A stretch of DNA of 64,000 nucleotides from Perca fluviatilis. Taxonomy: Eukaryota; Chordata; Actinopteri; Perciformes; Percidae. The translations under genes were made by a program, and so were the position numbers. Shown here in pieces: positions 13,901-25,966 of the stretch. The stretch's first letter is position 1. Every line of letters starts with the position of its first letter. Below the pieces are notes generated by a model. That model ran no database searches and had not been told where the DNA came from. It saw nothing but the letters and a program-made list of their open reading frames with translations. The stretch is from NCBI RefSeq assembly GCF_010015445.1, contig NC_053129.1:18667249-18731248 (forward strand). The letters are read 5' to 3'.

Positions 13901-15003
13901 GGGGGGGGCCTAGCTATTAGTTTGTATTAGATTTAAATGACATTAAAATCCCTCAGAACATACTATGTGTGATTATTTTAGCATGGGGAAGGATGTGGCT
14001 TCGAGTCTGATTACTTTCAGAAGATGTTCAGCATGTTTAACGACTGTGAAACCCAAGAATTAGGAAATTAGCCATAGGCTCTTCCAGGGAATTGAGATTG
14101 TCAACAGCCCATTATGGTTCCTGACATCAAAAGTACTCAAATAAATCTTGCAGCCTACAAGTGACAAAAGAACAACTAATTTAACACCTACTATATACAG
14201 TAGTTCCAAATCAAATACTTAGGGTTTAAATCTTGGCGACATGTTATGGTCTTATTTTCCAATAAAGAGAAGAGTACTCACTTCCTGTTTGGTCCCTCTA
14301 GGCTATTCACCTTTCAACTATGACAGAGTGTAACTTTGATTATTCTTAGGGCAAAAATGAAAGTACAGAACTGAAAAATCTTATTTTGACAACTGTTATG
14401 ACACAATTTCATTGTTTTTATTTTACTTTCATCCTGTAAGTCATTTGTCCCTCAAAGTTGCATCCAATTGTCTGTGCAGATGTATTCCTTTTTATTTTGT
14501 CTATTACATACAGTATATTTATAAGACTGAAAGAGAACCACACCACTGCTTTTCGCAGACGTATTTACAGAGAGTTGACATCTTATTATTTCAGGTGGTA
14601 AAGGAAGTTAAATGCCTAAGTAATGCTGTAAATCTAGCAGGGTTCATACATGTAGTTTTAGCTGCTGTGAAATCTAATTTTATTTTCTCTACTTAATGCA
14701 ACTGTTACTTGATTCATAACCATAGACTATACAGTATATGTTCATAACACATAATAACTAAAACTAACATGCACAAAACCATGTTGAAGTATTTCTGATG
14801 GAGGTCCAGAAAATTCCAGAGAAATCTGAATCTGAATCTATCCTCCTGCTGCTTCCCTCTAGTGTGGGCAGTTGTAACTACATCCCACTGGTCCGCTCTA
14901 ATAAAACTGAAATGTGTCTGTTTAATAAAGCACATTATAGGGACATGAAATTATACTTTTAAAGCACTGAAAACAACCCTCTGAAATATAATGCTAAATT
15001 GCT
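13901..15003. other. Intergenic, no gene seen
   Basis: AT-rich single-copy-looking DNA with no supported exon, RNA gene or clear repeat. Confidence 0.4.

Positions 15004-15070
<67 letters not shown>
15004..15070. repeat. (CT)n followed by a T tract
   Basis: About 25 bp of CT dinucleotide runs directly into about 42 T residues. It is a simple repeat that may be the tail of a retrosequence on the minus strand, but no body was recognised. Confidence 0.95.
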
Positions 15071-16833
15071 CTCTTTCATTTTATTAATTTTAATGTTTTA
15101 AGTTGTGCATGAGTATAATGTATTGTTTCACATAGCCATATAATTGTTCCAAAATCTTAACCGAATCTACCTGTGGATTACTTTACAAATATCAATTCCA
15201 AAGTCACAGCTGAACTGCAATATCATCCAAAAATAAATACATGTGGGTGGTTATCATCAAATTGCACTAAAATATTGTGTTTTAGTATTTAATCAAGAAC
15301 AACCCATTCATCCTGTGCACCTTTTTGTCATATCCAGGTTTTTATCATTGCCATTATCTGAGGCTCAGAAGGGTTTTACACGATGCCATCTCAACTGTTC
15401 CACCTAGAACAAGCAGCCGAGTTATTAGAGGCTCACCAAAATACCCCACTCTGTTCCTTTTTTTAGATTCTAATTTGGTTCTGCTGTGATTTATGTCTCG
15501 CATCTGAGGGGAGGTCGGGGGGGGACGGTGCGTCACAGTCGCTCTTAACATAGATGAAAAATTTTAGGGGAGGCATTTGGGGTTAATAAAGCAGAACTGA
15601 GCCAACAAGCAGACATATTTCATTAAACTGGAGGGTCCTGGACATCTGTAGCTGAGGCAGTAAGAGGTTTTCCCTTCGCAGGTGTAGACTTTCAGCTGAA
15701 TTCCTCTGTGCCTGCAGGAAGGCAGCCAGAGATGTCACTCAGTACGTTAACACATATGGTGCAGGGCCATTTGGCATTTTAAGCCTTTCAGAGGGAAGTG
15801 TCCCTGCCAAGAACAATACACTTTGATAATGACACTGTGAAAAAATATACCAGTCTGGATATGCAGACCAAGTATGCAGAGCATGCTCATTTGTTCAACC
15901 AAAGTGTTTTAGGATTACCATGTAATGTGTAAGAATACGCAAACATGACTAGAAGCACTGCTGTTATGTCTGTGAATAATATGTGCAAGTAGTTCCTTTG
16001 TCCTGTTTAAGAGTTCAGAATCATATCTCAACATACGGATCAAGATATTTATTTTTTGTCTGTTCCAAGCTTCCAGAAAGTCTTTGCATTAACACATAAT
16101 CTTCTGTTTCCATCAGCTGCCCAAATGATGAATGGTGACGAGAGCAGTTTGTGGTTTTGCAGCATTGCCACACTCAGGCAGAGTTCTTGCTGTGTGGGCA
16201 TCAGAAGTCAAGGTAAAAACAATGAAAGTGCTTTTTGCACAACCAAGCATGATGTTTTTCTGTCTGTTTTCATTTTTAGACAGGCATTTGCACACACGTT
16301 ATAATAAGTGATGCTAAAACAGCTTCTGCTTCACACTTTACAAAGTACATTCCTGTTGACTATTAAACAAGATGTAAACATGTCAGTCATATTTTCTCAT
16401 TTTCTTCAACCTGATTAAAATCTGTAGGCTGAGTTTAAATGTTTTGTCGTAATATTATCCAATACCACATCTCTGGGAAATACCCACAAAACCAGACACC
16501 TCCAGACACAATCCTGACTCATTGTCCACCACACTGCAGACAGTATAGACAAACTTTATTCCCTTCCTTCCTTTTTTTTTTTTTAAATAATCTCAGACAG
16601 TTGTAGAAAATGTCAAAATGTGCTTAGTAACATGTAAAGATGAAGGCTATTTAAAACTGTACGACAGATGTTCTATATTTTTTATTAATACAGAATGATA
16701 TTTCCCCTTTTCTGACAAACGGTTGTTTAGAAGCAAATCTGACTTTGTATTAGTTTAAAATCAAAGTTTTATAAAACATAGTAAAATGCCAAAAAATATT
16801 GTACATGATGAATACAATCAGTGTCTCAACTGA

Positions 16834-16875
<42 letters not shown>

Positions 16876-18294
16876 ACTATAAAACATTCTCCTTTCCAAT
16901 CACACAATCACAACATTCCTGATATCGAACACAAAATACATGCTCTTCTTAATGAATTGAATTGTGATGCTGTAGCTTACTCCCATCAACTGCATTCACA
17001 GATATCAAATCAATCACTTAATGCAGCAATTGCGTGCTGGCATTGATTTAAACCCTCTTCGTCTTCATCTCCCTCTCATAACAACAGGCTGTCGGCCTGC
17101 TATTTCCATTTGAGTAAAAGCTCCCAGTGTTATTAGTGCTGAGAGAATCAATGGTATCATGGAGTAGTATCAAAGTATTTTGTACAATGAAATGAAATCC
17201 TTGCAGTTGTATACATGTCAATAACTTAACGGTACAGACGGTAGTCCTGAAAAACATATGAGTAATTTCAAAATAAAGTACCAAATCTGCACAAGATATT
17301 TTTGAATATGTGTTCATGTTCGGATCGACACCACTGTGACAATGCTCTCTCACAGCGTTACTCATGTCAGGTGACCCAGTCTTCCCAAACCCGTATGACA
17401 TTGATTTATTCCTGTAAATATAGCACTTCCTTGGGAATATCACAGCAAGCAGGAAACCGAGTGGTCAGGAGGTGTATGAGGATGAGATAACAGAGGTGGA
17501 AACAGTGAGCACACAACAAATAATGGAATGATAGAAATCTGTAACCAGGCAATGTGAGACATATTACAGAGTGCTGATAATGCTGGGAGTTATCTCATCC
17601 TGAAACATTACTGCAGTAAGCTAACTTTTCCATGTTTTGTATCTTATTAATTAGTCAGGGCAAGTCAATGCTTTACAATGCACAATTCACATTTGTTCAA
17701 GGTGCTTTAAAAGCACATAAAAACGTAAAACAATATAAGTGACGTGTACACAGATTGGATGTACACTAGACAAAACAAAAAGTATGGCAGCTAGACTAAG
17801 CTCTATCAAATGGAAACTAACAATCTTAAAGTTATGATGTCAGTCCATATTCATAGGTGTGTGATAAGTGTAGATTTTGGTGTGCATGTCATCATATTAC
17901 TATCAATAAGTAAACCATTATAGACAATTTCCTAATTCCAAGTAGTTCAGATCTAATTAAAAACCAGCAAAGGGTAAAGTGTAAAACATGTCACAGTAGG
18001 AAAAGCACAGGTTTAAAAAATAAAATTGATGTTGGCTGAATTCCATTTAGCTGCTTAAAGTAAAATACTTTTTTCACTACATTTATTTGACAACTATAGT
18101 TACTAGACTATTATTATAATATATATATATATAATTAGTTTATGAAATACAATTGATTCTTCTTTACCCAACAGCATATAAATAAACTAAAATAGTTCAA
18201 CTTCAACCAGCTACAATATTTAAATGCTGCTTACACATAAGATCATACATAACACATTAAAAGAATATATTAGGCTATACAATAATCTAACCAT
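15071..18294. other. Intergenic, no gene seen
   Basis: AT-rich DNA. The short open frames found here lack splice context and family resemblance. A (TA)n tract occupies 16837-16872 and a T run lies at about 16569-16584. Confidence 0.4.
16837..16872. repeat. (AT)n microsatellite
   Basis: 36 bp of uninterrupted AT dinucleotide. Confidence 0.95.
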
Positions 18295-18440
18295 TGGTGG
18301 AAGAAGTAGACAGATATTTAACTTCTGTAAAAGTAGCAATAGGCTACAGTGTAGAAATACTCTGTTACAAGTAACGCAATTTACATAGGCCTAAGTAAAT
18401 GCACAAAAGTAATAGCATCAAGATATAGACTAAATAACAA
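18295..18440 (+). repeat. Dispersed repeat (GGTGGAAGAAGTA type)
   Basis: It begins ATTGGTGGAAGAAGTAGACA and continues with AAAAGTAGCAAT and AATACTCTGTTACAAGTAA. These words are characteristic of a high-copy fish repeat. Related, decayed sequence is at 13560-13900. Confidence 0.5.
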
Positions 18441-18864
18441 AAAAGTAATAGCCTAGTATTTATACCAATGGGCCCATTTCTGAATAATGTGTATTATATT
18501 ATTAATTATTATTATAATTATTGAGGCATAATGTGTAGGCCTACATTACTTTACTACATGTGCTGATGGGGAGCATGTGAATTCACAATTCACCAAGGGA
18601 TCAATAAAATGTGATATTTTACAACTTTGGCCACGGAGGTCATCATCGAACTGGACACATAGTTTGATGGAACAAGTTGACAAAGACATCAGAGCTGTTG
18701 ACTGGCCCATCCATCCTCACTCTAAAATAGCCGGCCAAGACATCACGCACGCATGCGCTTGATGAAATTAAGCTCAGTTGTTTGATGCTTGAAAGTGCTC
18801 GCACTGTAGCTCCCCCTACTGATGAAAAATGCATAGGCCAGGGTAACCAGATGAAACATGTAAC

Positions 18865-19062
18865 ATGAATTTCAAAACTCCGCACCAAAATGATTAATTA
18901 TTTGTATTCAGGAATTCACCTGTCTGTCATGTCTGCGCTTTAACATCATGCAGCATCCAATCCAATCACTCCTTCTGGTGGCTGCCTGCACTTAACATGA
19001 ATTTCAAAACTCCGCACCAAAATTATTTATTATTTTTATTCAGAAAACTCAACTGTCTGTCT
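18865..19062 (+). repeat. Tandem duplication of a ~66-bp segment
   Basis: The words CATGAATTTCAAAACTCCGC and ACTGTCTGTC/CCTGTCTGTC occur twice, at about 18865-18930 and 18996-19062, spaced by about 131 bp. The two copies are similar but not identical. Confidence 0.75.
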
Positions 19063-19224
19063 TGTAAACCCGAAAATAGCCTAAAACTTTAAAAAAATCA
19101 TTAAATCATGAACTCAAGTGATGACGGGAGCTGGCTGCAGGACAACTCAATCACCATGAACAATTTTTAAGTTCAATCAGGTTATAACTAGCCTACTCGA
19201 GACCCTGCTCTTAAGACTTTGCTC

Positions 19225-19300
19225 TAATTTTCGGGACAACTGTCAACTGCTTGGATTTCGGGACTGTCCCGAAATTTCCGGGACGTCTGGTCACCCAGTG
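19225..19300. repeat. Terminal piece of a GGGACGTCTGGTCACC repeat
   Basis: It contains CGGGACTGTCCCGAAATTTC followed by CGGGACGTCTGGTCACCC. A related stretch in the other orientation occurs at about 58480-58640 (GGTGACCAGACGTCC, GGGGACTGTCCCC). The two copies define a family inside this window. Confidence 0.6.
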
Positions 19301-19640
19301 CATTGCTGCCGTGAGGACCAAAACCAAACAGGCTGTGGTCATTAAATGCCTTTGTTGCTGTTCCCAGAAAGGCTTCGGACCGTTAACTACACCCGTTATC
19401 ATCATGCACGTGATGCACGTGATGCCCGCTCTGTAATTGATGAGTCTGTTCGTCGCTTAACAGCATTGACATATAGCCCTGCTCCTGCTTCGAGTTTTTC
19501 CGGTAACATTCTCCGGCCCCGAAATATGACACCCGTCACCATGGAAACAAAACAACTGCAATTACCCAAACATGGTCAACGGAAATGAAACGAAATAGGC
19601 TACGGCAGAGTGATAGAGAAGGGCTACCGCAATCGCGTGT

Positions 19641-19775
19641 TGACGTCACGCGTGGCACGCACTGCGCTGCTGCTGTAGAATCGGATTCACTTGACCGTGA
19701 CAACAGAGGAACCGAAAACGAGCTATGAATAAATAATTAACCTGTTTCTGCTGCTCCCACTCATTTTAAACACGG
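19641..19775 (+). promoter_or_regulatory. Perfect CRE with a possible first exon
   Basis: A consensus TGACGTCA lies at 19641-19648 in CpG-rich sequence. About 120 bp further on, CACGG is followed by GTGAGT (donor at 19776), so a promoter plus short non-coding exon on the plus strand is possible. Transcription this way would run antisense to the minus-strand fos paralogue. No product can be assigned. Confidence 0.35.
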
Positions 19776-19838
19776 GTGAGTCCCCAGTGGTTGTGCTTTA
19801 TGTAATCCTCTATCCAAAATAGGCCCACGGACATTTTT

Positions 19839-20345
19839 ATGGACACAGCTGTAAATATTAATATTCCAGAGTTCATTCTTGACCCTCTTCTTGACGATAC
19901 ATTTTCTAAAGATAGCCTATCTTACATCATCTGTAGCCTATTAGCAGATGAAGATTTGAACAGTTGTCATGAAATTGTAGATGTTAAGGTTTCTATTCTT
20001 GAGCTTTTCATCCATGTTGGCTTATAGGCTAAATTAGGTTGATTGACCTTGGATAAATAAGTTGAGAAAACAATCCTACCACAAGGTCCTTTTAACTAGC
20101 TGTTACGGAGCTTTTGATCTTATCTTATGATCTTCTTCTTTGACAGATATTGTTTGCTCAGTTGTCATGGAATTGTATTTGATGTTCAAATTAACTTTTT
20201 AATTGTTCTCAAACATTTTAGGTCTTTGTGTCCATGTTGGCTTAAAAGCTTCAAAATTCATTTTAAAACTCGAACCACAAGGTCCATTTAGTAGCTGTTT
20301 TGGAGCTATGTAACACGATCTTCCTCAGCAGACGAAGAGACAATT
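19839..20345 (+). repeat. Tandemly repeated segment with a 62-aa open frame
   Basis: Two diverged copies, about 19960-20115 and 20158-20310, share the ordered words CAGTTGTCATG, ATGTTGGCTTA, CCACAAGGTCC and AGCTGTT-GGAGCT. A third partial copy may start near 20328. The first copy is preceded by an ATG-started 62-aa frame (19839-20027) with an acidic, leucine-rich make-up (DPLLDDTF, LLADEDL). I do not recognise the frame and do not call it a gene. Confidence 0.5.
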
Positions 20346-20683
20346 TGATGTCCAGTTGAGACACTTTAAAGACAAGAAGGCCTTAAAGTGCTCAGAAAAA
20401 AAGCAATTGCAGGACTATTAAGCAAACTCCATCTGCTGATGAATATGATGTGATATGATAGAAAGCTCCAGGACAGCTATAGGCTACTAAATGAACCTTG
20501 TGGCGAGATTGTTTATTCAAATGAACATTCCTGACAGAATGATAACAACAGCAAGACATCGTTTGTGGTTGTCTTATTTTATTTCCAGCGTTATACAATC
20601 TTTGCATCTGATCATTTTTGATAAGTAAAAAAATAAACTATGTCATAAAATACATCTTGATAAAATACATGACGTGATCTTTT

Positions 20684-20689
20684 TTTATT
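20684..20689 (-). other. Poly(A) signal of the minus-strand fos paralogue
   Basis: AATAAA on the minus strand, about 440 bp downstream of the stop codon at 21127. A second possible signal lies at about 20577-20582. Confidence 0.5.
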
Positions 20690-21126
20690 ATGGAAAAACT
20701 TGAAAGGAAATGTCATGTTAGGGGACACCTTACAGCAAGATGTGACACCTATACACTACACATTAGTAACCCTGCTATTTTCACTTGTTACAATACAACT
20801 TTGTCAACAGTATTACACACACATTATGCTATTGAGCATGATCTAACTTCACATGACATTTAAAAACACTAGATACCACCTCTTCTTGGATTACGGATGA
20901 CTTGTATTTGCATGCATTTTTGTCTCACCTCAGAGAATCGCACCAGCAGTATGAAATAAGTCAACCCAGTTACAGTCACAGAAAACATGTCATGTACACA
21001 ACCTTTGATGTTTAGATTCACACAACATCAAAACTCACACTACAAAACATTGTTTTTAAGAGAGAGATCATAGCTTGCTGGCTGGTTAAAATACAATTAC
21101 AGTATCATTGCATAACTTCTTTGCAT

Positions 21127-22576
21127 TCACAAGGCCAGAAGTGTTGGAGAGTTAAGATCTTTCATTAACTCAGATGCACCAAGGCTGCCTTTGAGGCTCT
21201 CAAAGCCCTCATCCAAGGAATCAATCTCAGAGTAATTAAAGGAAAACACTGTGCGGTAATTGCTACAAGTTGGACTGGAAGACATGACTGGCGTGCTCAA
21301 AGATTCAAGGTCGTTGGCCACTGACTTGTACAGGGTTTCCCAGTCTGAGAGGCAAAAGGGGCTGCTCAGGTCTATGTCAGGGACGGATGCAGCCATCTCT
21401 GGACTCACTGCCATCTCCAGGCTGGGCACCAAGTCATCCAGGTCATCTCCTTTCAAGTCCTCCAGATCCTCCTCTTCTGCACTCGAACACAGGAGGATGT
21501 TGGAGTTCCCCAAAATGGCTGCAGCAGGGATGCAAGGGACAGTGTCCATGTCTTGACCAATAGAGGCTTCTCCGATGGATGTGTTGCTCTCTGGATGTTT
21601 TCCATTCTCTAACATAGACAGCAGCTGTGGGGAGGCCGGAGGATCTTGCAGCATTGTGTTAACATCATCATCTTCATTATTATCCTCCTCCTCATCATTA
21701 TCATCATCATCATTGTCATTTACAGGAAGTTTGCAGGATGGTTTGTGGGAGACTAAGACCTGTTCCAGTCTCTTCTTCTCCCTCAGCAGGTCGGCTATCT
21801 CTGTCTGGAGCGCAGACTTCTCATCTTCAAGCTTGTCAGTTTCCTGAGGTGAAGAGGGACAAAATCAGAAAAACGACTTGGCATGAGAGGCATGAAAACA
21901 CTGCTGCCCTGGTGCTCTGCAGTCATCCCTGCTGTGCCCCTGTTGTCTTTATGTGACATGTCATAAAGTGCTGTATATGTCCGCCGCTTTAGAGGAGTGC
22001 ATATGCTGTGTGGATGTCCTCTATATGATTGCATACTTACAGCTTGCAGAGTGTCTATCAGCTCCCTTCGTCTGTTACGACACTTTGCTGCAGCAATCTT
22101 GTTCCTCTCTCTCCTGATCCTCCTCCTTTCTTCCTCCTCTTTGGAAGCCTAAAATGAATCAGAAATAATCCATTTAAATGCGCATCCTTCTGAGTTTTGC
22201 CTTATCAGCACTTGGCTCGTTAGCACAATTTCACTTGCCAAAATAAAAGAAGAAGAAGAAAAAATCTTCCTTGTAGTGTATGCTGGGAATACTGATCTGG
22301 TCGGTGCAGACTCTCTTTCAGTCCAGGCGTTAAAATGCTGCACCACTGGCACGGTCTAGTCGGCCACGTGAGCGCGCACTTTTATGCAATTTCCCATCCC
22401 ATTCATAAACAGTGCTGTGTTCGTTACTCCTAAAGTAATCGCTGCACCAATTAGACATAATCCAATCACCTGATGTGCTATTCCCTGCAGTCATTTATTG
22501 CACTACTCGTGTAGCTACGTTCACTTAAAAAAAAAAACAACAACAACAATTGCATCCCCCTTCACGTCCTGTTGTC

Positions 22577-22609
<33 letters not shown>

Positions 22610-23548
22610 CGTTATTGACGTTATTTTTAAAACTGACATTTCATTACCCCCTCCCCGCCCTGTTTTCTTGCATACCTTTTCTTTCAGTCCTTTCCTGTTG
22701 GAGGGCTTTGCCTTGTTTGCCGCGGAAGACGACTGAGTTTTGGTTTTTGCACGGCGGGACGACGGGGAGACAGATGTGATGACTGTCGGCTGCACCATCC
22801 ACCTTAGATCCGGCGAGGTTGAGATTGCAGTCACGGTCGGAACAAAGGAGTCTGCTGCACTGATCTCAGTATCCTGGAAAAACCCACATCACAGAGACAT
22901 GCATATGCATGCAGTCAAACACTAATTTAGCTTATCTGATGAGTGAGGAACAACGTTCGTGGCTGACATTTAGATGTGCTTAAATGGTACATCAATCATT
23001 TGGCTGAGAAATGGTAATAAAGACAAAAATCAATAGCCTACTGTGCACGAATCTATCAAAATCAGATACATGCCTTATCATCACGTCCTTATCACTCATT
23101 TTCAACATCATTATAATCACTCTAAAATGAAAGGTCACAAGCAAGACATGTCTGTGTTTACAAACAATGTCCCTGGAATTATAGAATTATATTGCGGATT
23201 TACAGATGCATGGAGACTATAGAGATTGCCTATGTGTTTGTATAGAATCGTTTTCAGCACGGGACCGTAAAATGCTGTGTATGGAATGTTCTTGGATATG
23301 TATGAACATTCTGCACTATATATAATAGTCGCCGTTTTGCAACCTATATTAGCCTTATGCGTGAATGATCCTACAATATTTGTGTGGAATATTTTTTGGA
23401 TGATCAAATCCGTTCCTACCTTGGCGCTGTCCACTGATGATGAAAGCGAGTCAGGAGGATGCTGGCTGCACCCAGGGGTGTCCCCGCCAGGCGATGCTGT
23501 GCTACAGCTGGACGATGAGTCGAATTCAGTGCTGGAGTCTGGATGCAT
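21127..23548 (-). CDS. Divergent c-Fos-like bZIP transcription factor
   Basis: Four minus-strand exons: 23548-23420, 22873-22676, 22148-22041 and 21843-21127. All junctions are phase 0, and the protein is 383 aa. The start is the ATG at 23548; an in-frame upstream GTG is not used. The exon pattern equals that of FOS. Exon 2 carries [20 protein letters not shown]. Exon 3 carries the basic region with [14 protein letters not shown] from residue 125. Zipper leucines are at 143, 150, 157, 164 and 171. The C-terminus ends SPTLLAL, as in c-Fos. It should bind AP-1 sites in the nucleus as a heterodimer with Jun. Differences from the plus-strand fos: a shorter N-terminus, an acidic N/D/E-rich run at 187-205, and a diverged transactivation region ([19 protein letters not shown]). 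I read it as a retained fos paralogue; FosB or Fra identity is less likely given the c-Fos-like tail. Confidence 0.93.
21661..21719 (-). repeat. Trinucleotide-rich tract coding for an acidic run
   Basis: On the plus strand this is a mixture of CAT, CTT, ATT and CCT triplets inside the last exon of the fos paralogue. On the coding strand it gives N/D/E residues 187-205, just after the leucine zipper. The plus-strand fos has no counterpart at this position. Confidence 0.85.
22577..22609. repeat. (GATT)n microsatellite
   Basis: About eight tetranucleotide units in intron 2 of the fos paralogue, 67 bp past its exon 2 donor on the minus strand. Confidence 0.95.
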
Positions 23549-23690
23549 GTTCCTCTCGTCTAAAATCACTGCATAAAAATATAGAACAGTCTATCTAATC
23601 TAAGTAGAAAACTGACTTCTAAACCCCTTACTTATAATTCCATTTGCCGGGTTCATAAATGGCACTGTGCAGATAGTAGAGAGGCCCGCC

Positions 23691-23698
23691 TTTTATAG
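23691..23698 (-). promoter_or_regulatory. TATA box of the minus-strand fos paralogue
   Basis: CTATAAAA reads on the minus strand 143 bp upstream of the start codon. This is similar to the TATA-to-ATG distance in the plus-strand fos (about 170 bp). A transcription start near 23662-23668 is inferred. No CRE is seen at about -60. Confidence 0.75.
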
Positions 23699-23949
23699 TG
23701 AGCTGAAATTTTATGAATGAAATCTGTGTGGTGAGACCGAACCATCGCACAGAGGGAGAGGTAAGGGAGAAAAAAAAGCGAGCAGATGTTTTCCAATTTA
23801 ACAATTAAATCCATGGAATGTCTGAACAACAATATAAGCAACCTTCTCATTTCCACTTAGCTATTTTATTAACTCACATATCAAAAAATATCGAGCATAT
23901 ATTAAGTGACACCCCCGCCTGCATGAAGTGCCCATCGCCATGAATGAAC

Positions 23950-23956
23950 TACGTCA
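23950..23956. promoter_or_regulatory. CRE-like TACGTCA upstream of the fos paralogue
   Basis: A CRE half-site-like heptamer about 290 bp upstream of the inferred start of the minus-strand fos gene. A single short motif is weak evidence on its own. Confidence 0.3.
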
Positions 23957-24408
23957 TTTCATGTATGCAGCATCTGCATCATGTAGCCTACATTATGTTC
24001 CCTATACATCCATATGTTCACAATACGTATCTTAATGGTATTGGCCCATTGATGGAAACAAGAGAAGGAAGGTGATGGGAACGTACATATAGATTTTTTT
24101 ATATTATTAATAAACAGTTTAAAAAAAAGTAGGTTTATGTCGAATAGCCCGGACCAGAACACTGCTGGTGCACTCTGTAGAAGATGCAATGCAATAAAAC
24201 AGCTGCTCCAACTTATCATTTGGACCAAAACCCAGCATGATTTAATTAATGCACACAGCTTTCAGCACAAGGGCTGATCATTTATGAGCTGCTAAATAAA
24301 GTGTCGTGTATAGCATATATCACACATGCGTTTTCACCTGTCTATAGAGCTCCAGCAACAGAATTGTCGCTCTAGTAAAGCAGCCAATCGCCGAATGGCC
24401 CTACCGAG

Positions 24409-24429
24409 CCATATATGGGGTTTCCGGTG
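24409..24429 (-). promoter_or_regulatory. Ets-CArG serum response element
   Basis: A perfect CArG box, CCATATATGG, lies at 24409-24418. Reading on the minus strand it is preceded by CCGGAAAC, an Ets/TCF-type site three bases away. This is the arrangement of the c-fos SRE, which binds SRF with Elk-1/SAP. It points toward the minus-strand fos gene but sits about 710 bp upstream of that gene's TATA box. A CCAAT motif lies about 25 bp away at 24384. Confidence 0.65.
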
Positions 24430-25816
24430 AACAGGGGCGCGCTGTGGCGCACTGTGAGCGCGCAGACGGACGTGTAGCTGTGTGTGGGGGCCCACTCACT
24501 CAGAAGAAAGTGAAACATGCGCTGAAAGGATCGTCATGCATTGTACCTGACAACAGCGCCATGCGCTACTTTTAGGACACGAAGACGAGGACAAACCCCT
24601 GCACTTGACAAGAGCTACAAGAATAGGAAATGCAAGAATAGGAAATGCAGATCTGTAAATAGGCTACGTTTAGAAATCATAGTAGGCCTCACATCACACT
24701 GGCTTATTTCAGAGAGGCTATTATGCCTCTGCATTTCTATTATTGCTTGATTTGGTGACTGGTTTCCTGGTGATGACCATCCATGCAACGTATCCACAGT
24801 TGTTGTCCTTTTACTTGGCCTACACAGACTAATCACATGTGTTGATGCGATGTAGGCTATTGGCACCAATTAGCCTATGCGTTAGGCTACTCACTGCCTA
24901 ATTCAGCTCCTATAAGAAAAGGGATTGTATAGACTGGATATGCTATATATAGGTTTCAGATGACCTCACAGATCCACTGAAGTGAAAGGGATAGTTGGTG
25001 AATAGAGGGGGGCTCTCCCCGCTCACAAGGGCTCCGCTCCATTCTGCTTCCCGGCAGTCACAGCCCCCCCTTTGGGTTTATTTACTGGCACATCATTAGG
25101 TGGTCGGCTTGAGCTCATTCAGTCGCCGGCTAAAGAACAGAAGGGTTCAAAGGTCGGACATAACTGCACACACCCCTCGCTAGGCTACAGCTCAAAGACT
25201 TGTTTTCATCAAAGCAACTTGAGCATGAATGTGTAGGGCTACAGAACGGCGGAGTTTATTTTTAGACTCAGTGATGTCAGCGTTCAAAGTTCATAGCCTG
25301 CTGTGCTCCTGCGAATAACACCTCTGCTGCTATTAGGTACTTAGGCTAAAATGAAATGAAATTTTGCCTACACTTGGCTACTCACATGAAATTAGGCCAA
25401 CATTAGGCTACATTTCAAAATGCTTTACCTATGTGTTTTGTGAATATTAGGCTATTCCATCCATTAACCCTTGTATGTGTTGCTGTAAACTAACTGATTT
25501 AGTAGCTTATGTTATTTTTTTTTAGATTATTATTGTTAGGCTATTATGGTCAACAATTACCAAAATGCCCATCTTCTATTTTTAGGCCTACCTCTAAAGA
25601 TCTAAAAACATTGTTTTGAACAAATAGCCTAGTCTAGTCTTGGTCAGCATTGCTGCTTTGCCAACCAGTCAAACAAAATACTCAAACAATCCACAAGGTA
25701 AACTGGTTGTTTGGTGTTTAGTTTCATTCCGCTGCTCCGCAGACACCATGGAGAGAGTCTGTCTGAGAGCTGAGAGCCCCGGCCCGGCACAGACAGAACT
25801 CTCACTCTGACACTGT

Positions 25817-25966
25817 TTCCTGGAACCAAAAAAACGTCATGACGTGTTGTGCGGGGCCTCTGCACAGACGACGCTGAACACCGGCTTTTTAATTTTACTT
25901 GAGTGATCCGTCATCACAACACAAACGATCGTTGTTGCTATGCAAAATGAGGACGTCACTGACGCG
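25817..25966. promoter_or_regulatory. CRE/STAT motif cluster between the fos genes
   Basis: A STAT-type TTCCTGGAA is at 25817-25825. A perfect 12-bp palindrome, ACGTCATGACGT, made of two overlapping CRE halves, is at 25834-25845. GACGTCAC followed by TGACGC is at 25952-25965, with an octamer-like ATGCAAAA just before. The cluster is about 2.2 kb from one fos start and 2.6 kb from the other. An activity-responsive enhancer is inferred, not shown. Confidence 0.45.

Noticed and set aside
23548..23569. An N-terminal extension of the divergent Fos (ILDERN before MHPDSS)
   Set aside because: The apparent upstream start is GTG. The first ATG is at 23548 and the TATA distance fits it.
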